Assembly: GCF_019740335.1 (NCBI RefSeq)
Contig: NZ_JAHXZS010000002.1
Coordinates: forward strand, 62,001-126,000
DNA from: Alteraquisediminimonas sediminicola
GTDB taxonomy: Bacteria > Pseudomonadota > Alphaproteobacteria > Sphingomonadales > Sphingomonadaceae
Direction: 5' to 3'
Length of the DNA: 64,000 bases
Program-made: the position numbers and the translations under genes
Notes under the pieces: generated by a model
The model's input: only the letters and a program-made list of their open reading frames with translations
Told to the model about the DNA's origin: nothing
Databases searched by the model: none
In this document: positions 52,362-61,747 of the stretch, piece after piece
Layout of the letters: every line of letters begins with the position of its first letter
How positions within the stretch are numbered: the stretch's first letter is position 1

Positions 52362-53990
52362 TCAGCCCTGTTGCGGCATGATTTCCAACGCCAGCGTCTC
52401 CGCCACGCGGATGCCATCGACTGCCGCCGAGAGAATCCCGCCAGCATAGCCCGCGCCTTCGCCTGCCGGATATAGCCCGATGGTGTTCAGGCTCTGGCAG
52501 TCCTTGCCGCGCGTGAACCGCACCGGCGACGATGTGCGCGTCTCCACACCCGTCAGCACGACATCAGGATGGTCATAGCCCGGCAACTGCCGCCCAAAGA
52601 CCGGCAAGGCCTCGCGGATCGCGTCCACCACGAAATCGGGCAGGCATTGCTTCAAATCGGTCGGATGCACATTCGGGCGATAAGAGGGGATCACGCTCCC
52701 CAATGCGGTCGATGCCCGGCCCGCAAGGAAATCGCCCAGCCGCTGCCCCGGCGCGGCATAGGTCGATCCACCGGCCACATAAGCGAGCGACTCCCAATGG
52801 CGCTGAAACGCGATGCCCGCCATCGGCCCGCCCGGATAATCGCGCATCGGATCGATATCGACGACAAGGCCGGAATTGGCATTGCGTTCGGCCCGCGAAT
52901 ATTGGCTCATCCCATTGGTGACAACGCGCCCTTCTTCGGACGTGGCCGCAACGACAGTCCCGCCCGGACACATGCAAAAGCTGTAGACCGTGCGGCCATT
53001 GCTGGCCTTGTGCGACAGGCTATAGGCCGCCGCCCCCAGATCGGGATGACCGGCAGAGGCACCATAACGCGCCTTGTCGATCCATGATTGCGGATGTTCG
53101 ATCCGCACACCCACCGCAAAGGGCTTGGCCTCCACATAGACGCCGCGATCATAGAGCATCTGAAACGTATCGCGCGCGCTATGGCCAACGGCGAGGATCA
53201 CCTGTTCAGCCGCCAGATATTCGCCAGTGCTGAGTTTCAGCCCCCGCATCTTGCGCGTGCCATCCGCATCAACCGCAATATCGACATCATCGACCCGCGT
53301 CTGAAAACGATATTCGCCGCCCAGCGCCTCAATCGTTTCGCGGATGCTCATCACCATCGTCACCAGCCGGAACGTGCCGATATGGGGATGGGCTTCCGTC
53401 AGGATTTCAGCAGGCGCACCGGCCTTGACGAATTCGGTCAGCACCTTGCGTCCCAAATGGCGCGGGTCCTTGATCCGGCTGTAGAGCTTGCCATCCGAAA
53501 ACGTGCCTGCGCCGCCTTCGCCGAACTGGACGTTGGATTCCGGATCGAGCACGCCGCGCCGCCACAGGCCCCAAGTGTCCTTGGTCCGTTCGCGCACTGC
53601 CTTGCCGCGTTCGATAATGATCGGGCGAAAGCCCATTTGCGCCAGCACCAGCGCCGCGAGCAACCCGCACGGCCCCGCCCCGATTACGACCGGACGCGGA
53701 CCGTTATAATCGGCGGGCGCCTTAGTGACGAAGCGATAGGCGGTATCGGGCGTGGGCCGGACATGGGGATCATCGGCCAAACGGGCAAACACCGCCGCCT
53801 CATCCGTCAACGCGACATCCACGGCATAGACCATCTGGATCGCGGATTTCTTGCGCGCATCATTGCCACGGCGCACAATATTAAAGCCCGTCACTTCATC
53901 GGCGGACACGCCAAGCCGGGCGCATATCGCACCGGCAAGCGCCTCTTTCGGGTGATCGAGCGGCAGTTTCAAATCTGTCAAACGGAGCAT
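52362..53990 (-). CDS. FAD-dependent dehydrogenase (COG2509 type)
   Basis: A 542-residue flavoprotein. An N-terminal ~90-residue domain precedes the dinucleotide-binding motif VIGAGPCGLLAALVLAQMG (about 102-120). Further motifs are GEGGAGTFSDGKLYSRIKD and YPAGEGAGYAGGILSAAVDG. It is a widely conserved but uncharacterised oxidoreductase. No partner gene is evident. Confidence 0.85.
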   Translation of the reverse strand: MLRLTDLKLPLDHPKEALAGAICARLGVSADEVTGFNIVRRGNDARKKSAIQMVYAVDVALTDEAAVFARLADDPHVRPTPDTAYRFVTKAPADYNGPRPVVIGAGPCGLLAALVLAQMGFRPIIIERGKAVRERTKDTWGLWRRGVLDPESNVQFGEGGAGTFSDGKLYSRIKDPRHLGRKVLTEFVKAGAPAEILTEAHPHIGTFRLVTMVMSIRETIEALGGEYRFQTRVDDVDIAVDADGTRKMRGLKLSTGEYLAAEQVILAVGHSARDTFQMLYDRGVYVEAKPFAVGVRIEHPQSWIDKARYGASAGHPDLGAAAYSLSHKASNGRTVYSFCMCPGGTVVAATSEEGRVVTNGMSQYSRAERNANSGLVVDIDPMRDYPGGPMAGIAFQRHWESLAYVAGGSTYAAPGQRLGDFLAGRASTALGSVIPSYRPNVHPTDLKQCLPDFVVDAIREALPVFGRQLPGYDHPDVVLTGVETRTSSPVRFTRGKDCQSLNTIGLYPAGEGAGYAGGILSAAVDGIRVAETLALEIMPQQG

Positions 53991-54055
53991 GCCGTCCCTT
54001 TAACGAGAATAATGCCGTGATGCTATCTTCTTCACCGCCGCCATCAGATCTGGGG

Positions 54056-55003
54056 TCAGAGTTCAGGAAAATCGATCAAAATCGCCGCATGATCGCTCGC
54101 ATGCGGGCGATGCTCGCCCACCTGATCAAGCCGCGCCCCGGCCCCTGCACCCACCTCGCGTCCCAACCCCTCGCGCAGGATCACTGGGCAGGCCTCCGGC
54201 CAATCCCGCGCCAAGGCGGGGGATGCCAGCACCGCATCGGGCCGGGAATAAAGCCCGCTCCAACGATCAAAATAGGTCCAGCGATCATCCGCAGGCAATC
54301 GCGCCAGCAAATCGACCGAAAAATCACCGATCAACGGCGCAATCGCCCGCTCTTTCCCCACAGGTGAGATGGCCGGTTCATTCAGGTCGCCGATCAACAT
54401 CCAATAGGCGTTCGCGTCATTGGCAAAGCGCCGTTCAATCAACCGCCGCACCGCCTGTGCCTCCAGCCTTCGGATGGTCCATGCGCCCTCTTCATCCGGA
54501 TAGGGCGCTTTGAAATGGCAAAGAAACAAGGTCAGTCGACCGACCGTCACCATCAGGCAATCGCGCCTGAACACCGGGTGGTCGGGCGCGATGCCAAGGC
54601 CGGGATGCGGCTCCACCGCCAAGCCAAGGTCTTGCGGGGTCAGGGCCGCATGGCTGACGACCTCGGCCAATGGCAAGCGGCTCATCACCGCGACATCCAG
54701 CCCGCGCCCGTCATTGCCCGGCAGGCAGATGCGATAGGGATAAGGCGCAACCCCTTCGGGTAACAGCACATGATCATGAAAATAATCGAGCGTCGCCAGA
54801 TCGAACACCTCTTGCAACGCCACCACATCCGCATCGGCATCGCGCAGCACCTCCGCCGTCAACCGCCGATCCGTGCCATCCAGCATTTGGGCCGCCATGG
54901 TGCTGTCGCTAGCCGTATCGCTATCGCGCGCGCCATCCAGCCGCCAATCGCCACCGCGCTGGCGCAGCCGTAAATTCTGGACGTTGAACGACGCAATCCG
55001 CAT
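54056..55003 (-). CDS. endonuclease/exonuclease/phosphatase family protein
   Basis: A 315-residue EEP-fold protein. It starts MRIASFNVQNLR, with VALQEVF supplying the metal-binding Glu, then IGDLNEPAI and a C-terminal SDHAAILIDF motif typical of the DNase I/sphingomyelinase superfamily. No signal peptide. The substrate is unknown. Confidence 0.88.
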   Translation of the reverse strand: MRIASFNVQNLRLRQRGGDWRLDGARDSDTASDSTMAAQMLDGTDRRLTAEVLRDADADVVALQEVFDLATLDYFHDHVLLPEGVAPYPYRICLPGNDGRGLDVAVMSRLPLAEVVSHAALTPQDLGLAVEPHPGLGIAPDHPVFRRDCLMVTVGRLTLFLCHFKAPYPDEEGAWTIRRLEAQAVRRLIERRFANDANAYWMLIGDLNEPAISPVGKERAIAPLIGDFSVDLLARLPADDRWTYFDRWSGLYSRPDAVLASPALARDWPEACPVILREGLGREVGAGAGARLDQVGEHRPHASDHAAILIDFPEL

Positions 55004-55203
55004 TCTATCGGCGCTCCACTCCTCAAGCCGTCAGCATGGGGCAATATGTAACCATTGCAAGCCGCTAATCCATGCGCGAAATCCGCAACAGTTCCACTTG
55101 GTCGGCCCGTGAAACTCGGCTAGAGTCCTTTTCAACTTAACATCACCCAAGTTGCCGACATATATCATGTTGGTAACCAGTATCTTGTGAAAGCCGATTG
55201 CGC

Positions 55204-56547
55204 ATGAAAGTCTCCCGCAAGTTCCTCCTGTTCGCTGGCGCTATGGCGCTGATCCCGGCGGCCAATGCGTCGATGGCGGCGGTGGATGTCGACAGCTATC
55301 GCGAGCTCGACCAATTCATGAGTGTGTTTGAACGCATTCGCACCGAATATGTCGAACAGGTCGATGATAAGGTGCTGATCAAGGGCGCGATTGATGGCAT
55401 GCTCGCCGCGCTCGATCCGCATAGCTCGTTCCTCGACGCCCGCGATTTCCAGAATATGCGGACGCAGACCGATGGCGAATATGGCGGGCTTGGCCTCACG
55501 GTCGGGATGGAAGACGGGGCCGTCAAGGTCGTCGCCCCGACCGAAGATTCACCCGCCGACCGTGCAGGTGTCAAGGCAGGCGATTTCGTCACCCATCTGG
55601 ATGGGGTGCTGATCTATGGCGGCACGCTCGATGAAGCGGTGCAGAAAATGCGTGGCAAACCCGGCACCTCGATCAAGCTCACCATCGTCCGTCCGGGCCG
55701 TGACAAGCCGTTCGACGTCGAAGTGACGCGTGAGATCATCACGCTCAAACCGGTCAAATGGGAAATCAAGAATCAGGTTGGTGTCGTCAACATCAACAGT
55801 TTCAGCAAGAACACCGGCGAAGGCGTCCGCGCCGCGATGGTCGCGATTGAAAAGGCAACTGAGGGCAAGGTGATCGGCTATGTCATCGATCTGCGCTCCA
55901 ACCCCGGCGGGCTGCTCGATCAGGCGATCGAAGTCTCGGATGCGTTCCTTGAACGTGGCGAAGTCGTATCGCAGCGGGGCCGCCGCAAATCGGATATCGA
56001 GCGTTATTATGCCAAGCCCGGCGATTATGCGAAGGGTAAGCCGATCATCGTTTTGGTCGATTCCGGCTCCGCCTCCGCTTCCGAAATCGTGGCCGGCGCA
56101 TTGCAGGACCATCACCGCGCCATCGTCATGGGCACCCGCAGCTTTGGCAAGGGGTCGGTGCAAACCCTGTTGCAATTGTCGGAAGATACCGCGCTCCGCC
56201 TGACGACCGCGCGTTATTACACGCCATCGGGCCGTTCGGTGCAGGAAGGCGGGATCGAGCCGGACATCAACGTGCCGCAGCTGTCCGATCCGGATTACAA
56301 ATCGCGCCCGAGCTTCCGCGAGGCCGATTTGCGTCGCCACCTGATCAACGAGGCCAAGGTCGATAACAGCGTGCTGGAAGACGACAATAAGGACGATCCG
56401 CGCTTCACCGCGACGGCGGCGGAACTTGAAAAGAAGGGCATCAAGGACTTCCAGCTCGATTACGCCGTGCGCGCGATCAACAAGACTGCCGCCGCTAAGC
56501 TCGCTTCCGGCAAAATAGCGGGCGGCAAGAGCGGCGGTTCGCGTTAA
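55204..56547 (+). CDS. S41 family C-terminal processing peptidase
   Basis: A 447-residue CtpA-type protease. The signal peptide spans about residues 1-26. A PDZ domain (about 92-165) is followed by the protease core with the catalytic serine region DSGSASASE (286-294) and Lys316 in FGKGSVQ. ATG at 55204 is used. It acts in the periplasm on C-termini of envelope proteins. A dsbB-like gene starts 1 base after its stop. Confidence 0.93.
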   Translation: MKVSRKFLLFAGAMALIPAANASMAAVDVDSYRELDQFMSVFERIRTEYVEQVDDKVLIKGAIDGMLAALDPHSSFLDARDFQNMRTQTDGEYGGLGLTVGMEDGAVKVVAPTEDSPADRAGVKAGDFVTHLDGVLIYGGTLDEAVQKMRGKPGTSIKLTIVRPGRDKPFDVEVTREIITLKPVKWEIKNQVGVVNINSFSKNTGEGVRAAMVAIEKATEGKVIGYVIDLRSNPGGLLDQAIEVSDAFLERGEVVSQRGRRKSDIERYYAKPGDYAKGKPIIVLVDSGSASASEIVAGALQDHHRAIVMGTRSFGKGSVQTLLQLSEDTALRLTTARYYTPSGRSVQEGGIEPDINVPQLSDPDYKSRPSFREADLRRHLINEAKVDNSVLEDDNKDDPRFTATAAELEKKGIKDFQLDYAVRAINKTAAAKLASGKIAGGKSGGSR

Positions 56548-56548
56548 G

Positions 56549-57028
56549 ATGCAGGGTCTTGCGCCCGCTCGGTTGCTCGCGCTCATCGTGCCTGCCGCAT
56601 TGATGGCGGGGGCGCTTGGCTCGCAATATATCGGCGGGCTGTATCCGTGCGAAATGTGCCATTGGCAGCGCTGGCCGCATTATGCGGCGATAGCGCTGGC
56701 GGCCCTCGCCTTCCTCCTGCCGGGGCGTGGATTGCGATCGTTTCTCGTCGTCTTTGCAGGTCTGGCGATCATCACCTCCGGTCTGATCGGCGTGTTTCAT
56801 GCCGGGGTCGAATATCGCTGGTGGGAGGGGCTGACCTCATGTTCGGTCACGAGCGCCGCGGGTTCGGCCTCGCAAGTGTTGGCCGACATCATGGCCACAC
56901 CCTTGATCCGATGCGACCAGCCACAATGGACATTGTTCGGCATTTCCCTTGCCGGATATAATGCGTTGATCTCGATCCCGGCGGGGCTTTGGGTCCTCGC
57001 TTTGCTGGCACGGAAAGGCCGAGCATGA
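56549..57028 (+). CDS. DsbB-like disulfide bond formation protein
   Basis: A 159-residue membrane protein with four helices. The first periplasmic loop has YPCEMCHWQRWPHY (Cys34/Cys37), which reoxidises through quinone. The second loop has Cys in LTSCSV and IRCDQPQW. It belongs to the DsbB/DsbI-type family and would reoxidise a DsbA-like thiol oxidase. It overlaps coq7 by 4 bases. Confidence 0.85.
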   Translation: MQGLAPARLLALIVPAALMAGALGSQYIGGLYPCEMCHWQRWPHYAAIALAALAFLLPGRGLRSFLVVFAGLAIITSGLIGVFHAGVEYRWWEGLTSCSVTSAAGSASQVLADIMATPLIRCDQPQWTLFGISLAGYNALISIPAGLWVLALLARKGRA

Positions 57029-57552
57029 CTTCTGATCGCAGCCAAATGATCCGCGTCGATCAGGCGGGCGAATATGGCGCGACCCGCATCTATGCGGGCC
57101 AGATGGCGGTGCTCGGCACCGACCATGCAATCAGCGGCACCGTCGCGCATATGGCCGCGCAGGAAGAACGCCACCGCCGCTTGTTCGATAAGCTGATGGC
57201 CGAACGCGGGGTGCGCCCGACCTTGCTCCAGCCCTTTTGGGATGTGGCGGGCTTTGCCTTGGGTGCGGCGACAGCCCTGATCGGACCGAAGGCGGCGATG
57301 GCCTGCACCGCCGCCATCGAAACCGAAATCGACGCCCATTATGCCGAACAATTGCGCGAACTGGACGCAGCGCCGCCGAGCGAGGCCGATCCCGAGCTAC
57401 GCAAGATGATAGCCGAATTTCAGGCCGAAGAGGTCGAACATCGCGCCACTGCCCTTGCGGCGGGTGCCGAACAGGCCCCGGCCTATCCCCTTTTGGCGGG
57501 AGCGATCCGCCTTGGCTGCCGCTTCGCCATTGCCATGTCCAAGCGGATATGA
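57025..57552 (+). CDS. coq7: demethoxyubiquinone hydroxylase COQ7
   Basis: About 175 residues from MTSDRSQMIR. Two four-helix-bundle halves carry the di-iron ligands: RVDQAGEYGA, QEERHRRLF, then AIETEIDAHY and EEVEHRATA. It hydroxylates C6 of demethoxyubiquinone in ubiquinone synthesis. Start overlaps the dsbB-like stop (ATGA). Confidence 0.93.
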   Translation: MTSDRSQMIRVDQAGEYGATRIYAGQMAVLGTDHAISGTVAHMAAQEERHRRLFDKLMAERGVRPTLLQPFWDVAGFALGAATALIGPKAAMACTAAIETEIDAHYAEQLRELDAAPPSEADPELRKMIAEFQAEEVEHRATALAAGAEQAPAYPLLAGAIRLGCRFAIAMSKRI

Positions 57553-57591
57553 TGTCATCATCATTCTAATTTTAGACTCAGGAGATCTGCC

Positions 57592-57990
57592 ATGCGCCCG
57601 ATCATTTTTACGACCCTTGGTCTGATGGCGGTACCGCTGGCAATCACGCTTGCACCCATGCCTGTCGCCGCACAGCAAAAAGACCAGATGTTGATCGTCT
57701 ATGGCGACGATCCCTGCCCCACCAGCACGGGTGGCGACATTGTGGTGTGTGCGCGCAAGCCCGAATCGGAACGCTATCGCATCCCGCAGGCGTTGCGCGA
57801 ATCAAAGCGGACTCCCGATGCGCAAAGCTGGGCAGAGCGCGCGCGATCGATCGAATATGTCGGCCGCACCGGCACCAATAGCTGCTCCACCACCGGGGCC
57901 GGTGGCTGGACCGGCTGCTATGCCGAAATGATGCGGCAGGCGCGTGAAGAGCAAAAGGCCAAGAAAGCCGCAGACAGCAATCTGCCCTGA
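57592..57990 (+). CDS. secreted small protein of unknown function
   Basis: A 132-residue protein with signal peptide (cleavage after VAA, about 26). The mature part contains VYGDDPCPTSTGGDIVVCARKPESERYRIP and a second cysteine pair in NSCSTTGAGGWTGCYAEM, suggesting two disulfides. I recall proteins of this pattern in sphingomonads but know no function. CAGGAG precedes the ATG. Confidence 0.7.
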   Translation: MRPIIFTTLGLMAVPLAITLAPMPVAAQQKDQMLIVYGDDPCPTSTGGDIVVCARKPESERYRIPQALRESKRTPDAQSWAERARSIEYVGRTGTNSCSTTGAGGWTGCYAEMMRQAREEQKAKKAADSNLP

Positions 57991-58080
57991 TCGAACGCGG
58001 GGCTTGGCCACCGCCATCCGATCCGGACTTTTATTTGCTGACGAAGATTAGCTTTTATAAAAGGATCAGGGCGTTTCGGG

Positions 58081-58239
58081 CTATTCTCCCGAACGGCCCG
58101 TATACCCGCAAATCGCGCCAAGAACGAAGCTGATGCCAAGGGCGATACGGATATAACCCTCGGTATTATCGTACCAGCCGAACAGTTCTTCCCCATAGCC
58201 AAAAAGGGCGACAAAAACAATAAACGCAATGCCAAACAT
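58081..58239 (-). CDS. 52-residue membrane protein
   Basis: A small ORF with a strong ribosome-binding site GAGGAG (58253-58248) eight bases before ATG. The product MFGIAFIVFVALFGYGEELF has one hydrophobic helix at 1-14 and a second at about 33-46, joined by a charged turn (GWYDNTEGYIRIA) and ending GRSGE. No known family is recognised. It lies alone between the small secreted-protein gene and purS, convergent with the former. Confidence 0.6.
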   Translation of the reverse strand: MFGIAFIVFVALFGYGEELFGWYDNTEGYIRIALGISFVLGAICGYTGRSGE

Positions 58240-58396
58240 GTACTCAACTCCTCGTCGGCGGACACCCGAACATCGGACCGACTCATTCGCTTATGCCATA
58301 TTTATCGCTAATGATGTGTGAATCCTTGCATGATCGAACAAGCATCGCCATAGGGAGCACATCCACACACAGCCACGCAGCAACCGGGACGAATGC

Positions 58397-58633
58397 ATGA
58401 AAACGCGGATCTATGTGACGTTGAAAAACGGGGTGCTTGACCCACAGGGCAAGGCCATCCACCACGCACTTGAGGGTCTTGGATTCAGCGGCGTCAATGA
58501 CGTGCGCGCAGGCAAGCTGATCGAACTCGACCTCGATGACAGCGTGACCACCGCCGATATCGAACGGATGTGCCAGCAATTGCTCGCCAATACCGTGATC
58601 GAGAATTTCCGCATCGAACCAGTCGCCGGCTGA
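58397..58633 (+). CDS. purS: phosphoribosylformylglycinamidine synthase subunit PurS
   Basis: A 78-residue protein, typical Pur[19 protein letters not shown], then [11 protein letters not shown] and [10 protein letters not shown]. It bridges PurQ and PurL in the three-subunit FGAM synthase. It lies 14 bases before purQ. Confidence 0.95.
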   Translation: MKTRIYVTLKNGVLDPQGKAIHHALEGLGFSGVNDVRAGKLIELDLDDSVTTADIERMCQQLLANTVIENFRIEPVAG

Positions 58634-58647
58634 CGGACGAAAACGCC

Positions 58648-59310
58648 ATGAAAACCGCAGTCATCGTCTTCCCCGGCTCCAATTGCGACCGCGATATGGC
58701 CGTCGCACTTGAACAAGTGACCGGCAAGGCCCCGGCCATGATCTGGCATCGCGAAAGCGAACTGCCCGAGGGTGTCGATTTCATCGCCCTGCCCGGCGGC
58801 TTTTCTTATGGCGATTATCTGCGCTGCGGCGCGATTTCGGCCCGCAGCCCCATCATCGCCGCCGTCAAGGCCGCTGCCGACCGTGGCGTGCGCGTATTGG
58901 GCGTGTGCAATGGTTTTCAGGTGTTGACCGAGGCGGGCATGCTGCCCGGCGCGTTGATGCGCAATGCGACGATGAACTTCATCTGCCGTGATGTGTCGCT
59001 GACGGTTGCGAACAACAATTCCGATTTCACCCGGCTCTATCAGGCTGGTGAGCAGGTCAATTTCCCGGTTGCCCATCATGATGGCAATTTCAACGCCGAT
59101 GTAGACACGCTCGACCGGCTTGAAGGCGAAGGCCGGGTGGCGTTCCGCTACACGACCCCGATCAATGGCGCGGCCCGCGACATCGCCGGAATCCTGAGCG
59201 AAAAGCGCAATGTGCTGGGCATGATGCCGCATCCGGAACGGATGATCGAACCGGCCCATGGCGGCAATGATGGCCGTCGCCTGTTTGAAGGCGTGCTCGC
59301 CGCACTTTGA
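58648..59310 (+). CDS. purQ: phosphoribosylformylglycinamidine synthase subunit PurQ
   Basis: A 220-residue glutamine amidotransferase. The nucleophile Cys is in GVCNGFQVL (about 90), the His-Glu pair in MMPHPERM (near 195). It supplies ammonia to PurL. purL is not in this window; the next gene is leuA. Confidence 0.95.
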   Translation: MKTAVIVFPGSNCDRDMAVALEQVTGKAPAMIWHRESELPEGVDFIALPGGFSYGDYLRCGAISARSPIIAAVKAAADRGVRVLGVCNGFQVLTEAGMLPGALMRNATMNFICRDVSLTVANNNSDFTRLYQAGEQVNFPVAHHDGNFNADVDTLDRLEGEGRVAFRYTTPINGAARDIAGILSEKRNVLGMMPHPERMIEPAHGGNDGRRLFEGVLAAL

Positions 59311-59386
59311 TCGCCTGTGGGATTCCCTGTCGGCCCTAATGGGGTTTGGCTGGACATTCGCGCGTGATTCGGCAATAACATTGCCT

Positions 59387-59434
59387 ATGCACGTTATTCG
59401 CGCCCTGCTTCTGCTACGACTTACACGCCCTTAG
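59387..59434 (+). CDS. leucine-rich leader peptide upstream of leuA
   Basis: A 15-codon ORF, MHVIRALLLLRLTRP, with four consecutive leucine codons (59405-59416) and a fifth after one arginine. It ends at TAG 59432-59434 inside the first strand of a competing RNA structure. This is the classic architecture of a leu attenuator. No strong ribosome-binding site was seen. Confidence 0.7.
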   Translation: MHVIRALLLLRLTRP

Positions 59435-59503
59435 GCGTGTGTTTTCGCTCGGCCGCGCCCCGCGCCGCCTGTGGCACTTCCCGCCTAAGGGTTTATCCTT
59501 TTA
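59423..59503 (+). promoter_or_regulatory. leuA attenuator region
   Basis: ACACGCC (59423-59429) can pair with GGCGTGT (59434-59440). Alternatively CCCTTAGGCG (59428-59437) pairs perfectly with CGCCTAAGGG (59482-59491). The two structures are mutually exclusive, and the first overlaps the leader stop codon. A short AAGG/CCTT hairpin with TTT (59487-59502) could be the terminator, but I could not resolve it well. Confidence 0.6.
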
Positions 59504-59576
59504 CCGTTCAGGCCTATAGCCTGTCATCGAGATATCGACCGGCCCGCAGATGGCCGGTTCATCAAGGATCAAGAAC

Positions 59577-61121
59577 GTGACCGATACCGTCAAAATTTTC
59601 GACACCACCCTGCGCGATGGCGAACAGTCGCCGGGCTGTTCCATGAATTTGGAAGAAAAGCTGCGCGTGGCGGCCCAGCTCGAATCATTGGGCGTCGATA
59701 TTATCGAAGCCGGTTTCGCCATCGCCTCGGAAGGCGATTTCGAAGCCGTGTCGCAAGTGGCAAAACAATGTGAAAGCGCCACCGTCGCCAGCCTCGCCCG
59801 CGCCGCCACCGCCGATATCGAACGCGCCTGGGCCGCGGTGAAACACGCCAAATTCCCGCGCATCCACACGTTCATCGCGACCAGCCCGCTGCATATGCGC
59901 GTCAAGCTGAACAAGACGCCGGAAGAAGTGCTGGCCGCGATTGAACATAGCGTCTCGCTGGCCGCATCCTTATGCCCGGATGTCGAATGGTCGGCGGAAG
60001 ATGCGACCCGCTCCGACCCGGATTTCCTGTGCCGCGCGGTGGAAGTCGCGATCAAATCGGGGGCGCGCACCATCAACCTGCCGGATACGGTCGGCTATGC
60101 CACACCGGAAACCTATGGCGCGATGTTCCGCGATGTGTTGAACCGCGTGCCGAATGCCGATCAGGCGATCTTTTCGACCCATTGCCACAATGATCTGGGG
60201 CTGGCGGTTGCCAATACGCTCGCCGCTGTCATGGCCGGGGCGCGTCAGGTGGAATCGACCATCAACGGCATCGGCGAACGCGCGGGCAATGCGGCGATTG
60301 AAGAAATCGTCATGGCATTGAAGGTGCGTCACGATGTGATGCCGTTCCGCACCAATGCCGTGACCACCGAAATCACCCGTGCCAGCCGCCTGATTTCCGG
60401 CATCACCGGTTTTCAGGTTCAGCCGAACAAGGCGATTGTCGGCGCCAATGCCTTCGCCCATGAAAGCGGCATCCACCAGGATGGCATGATCAAGGATGCG
60501 AGCACCTATGAAATCATGACCCCGGAATCGGTCGGCTTGAACGCCTCCAATCTGGTCATGGGCAAGCATTCGGGCCGTGCCGCCTTCCGTCAGAAGCTGG
60601 AGGAACTGGGTTTCCGTCTGGGCGACAATGAATTTCAGGACGCCTTCGTCCGGTTCAAGGCGTTGGCCGATGCCAAAAAGGCTGTGTACGACGAAGACAT
60701 TATCGCGCTCGTCGATGATGAAGTCCTGCGCGGCCATGATGTCATTCAGGTCAAGGAAGTCGAGGTCTATTGCGGCTCCAACGGTCCGCAGCGCGCGATC
60801 CTGACCTTGGAAGTCGATGGCAAGGAAACGACCGTCACCAGCAAGGGCAATGGCCCGGTCGATGCATTGTTCAACGCCATCCGCATGATCGTGCCGCATG
60901 ATCAATCGGTGCTGGAACGCTATGAAGTCCATGCCGTGACCGGCGGCACCGATGCACAGGCCGAAGTGTCAGTGCTGTTGTCGGAAGATGGCCGCACGGT
61001 GCGTGGCCGTGGCGCGCATTATGACACGATGGTCGCCAGCGCGCGCGCCTATGTCAATGCGCTCAACAAGCTGATGGTCAAGCGGGGCAAGAGCAATTTG
61101 AACGAAGCATCGGCGGGGTAA
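59577..61121 (+). CDS. leuA: 2-isopropylmalate synthase
   Basis: About 514 residues from GTG 59577 (VTDTVKIFDTTLRDGEQ), with AAGGATC upstream; an ATG at 59550 would add nine residues. The catalytic DTTLRDGEQSPG, the metal HCHNDLGLA motif and GERAGNAA are present, and the C-terminal leucine-regulatory domain spans roughly residues 390-510. First committed step of leucine synthesis. It is preceded by the leucine-rich leader and attenuator-like structures. Confidence 0.95.
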   Translation: MTDTVKIFDTTLRDGEQSPGCSMNLEEKLRVAAQLESLGVDIIEAGFAIASEGDFEAVSQVAKQCESATVASLARAATADIERAWAAVKHAKFPRIHTFIATSPLHMRVKLNKTPEEVLAAIEHSVSLAASLCPDVEWSAEDATRSDPDFLCRAVEVAIKSGARTINLPDTVGYATPETYGAMFRDVLNRVPNADQAIFSTHCHNDLGLAVANTLAAVMAGARQVESTINGIGERAGNAAIEEIVMALKVRHDVMPFRTNAVTTEITRASRLISGITGFQVQPNKAIVGANAFAHESGIHQDGMIKDASTYEIMTPESVGLNASNLVMGKHSGRAAFRQKLEELGFRLGDNEFQDAFVRFKALADAKKAVYDEDIIALVDDEVLRGHDVIQVKEVEVYCGSNGPQRAILTLEVDGKETTVTSKGNGPVDALFNAIRMIVPHDQSVLERYEVHAVTGGTDAQAEVSVLLSEDGRTVRGRGAHYDTMVASARAYVNALNKLMVKRGKSNLNEASAG

Positions 61122-61238
61122 TTTTTTTTGTCCCTCAATCGTCGGGCGGCGACATCCGTCGCCTTGGCTTTCCTCGCAATAAGCTCGGGCGGCCGGTCGG
61201 CCTTGCGGCGGCCATGCCGCCGGAGTCATTCGCAATAT

Positions 61239-61269
61239 AAAAAAGGGGGCCGCAACGCCCCCTTTTTTT
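61239..61269. terminator. bidirectional terminator between leuA and sufT
   Basis: GGGGGC (61245-61250) pairs with GCCCCC (61257-61262), flanked by a run of A before and seven T after. It serves convergent leuA and sufT. Confidence 0.9.
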
Positions 61270-61747
61270 ACAACATGCCGAGTTCGAGCTTGGCCTCATC
61301 GGACATTTTCGCGGGATCCCATGCCGGGTCCCAGACAAGATTGACCTCCGCCGCGCCGATCCCCGGCACCGCGCCCACGCGCATTTCGACTTCGGCGGGC
61401 ATGGATTCCGCGACGGGGCAATGCGGGGTCGTCAACGTCATGGTGACAACCGCATGGCCGTTGCTGATCTCGACATTGTAAATCAGGCCGAGGTCATAAA
61501 TATTGACCGGAATTTCCGGATCGAAAATGTCCTTGAGCGCCGCAATCACGGCCTCATACAGATCGCCGCCCGGCTCTTCGCCGGTCAGGGCCGCTGGCTT
61601 TTCCGAGAGGAAACCTTCGAGATAATCAGGCTTGCGCTCCGGCGCAGGTGTAGACGGCGGGGCAAAACCCGCATCGGTCACACGCGCCTTAGGCGGCGGC
61701 GATACTGCGCCGACTTCCTGATAATTGACCTTATTGTCCTCGCTCAT
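61268..61747 (-). CDS. sufT: SufT-like Fe-S assembly protein (MIP18/DUF59)
   Basis: A 159-residue protein with a disordered N-terminal ~55 residues, then the MIP18 domain: IFDPEIPVNIYDLGLIY and TTPHCPVAESMPAE with the conserved cysteine. SufT helps Fe-S maturation in high-demand conditions (family knowledge). It overlaps the sufS stop (ATGA) and is last in the suf operon here. Confidence 0.88.
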   Translation of the reverse strand: MSEDNKVNYQEVGAVSPPPKARVTDAGFAPPSTPAPERKPDYLEGFLSEKPAALTGEEPGGDLYEAVIAALKDIFDPEIPVNIYDLGLIYNVEISNGHAVVTMTLTTPHCPVAESMPAEVEMRVGAVPGIGAAEVNLVWDPAWDPAKMSDEAKLELGML

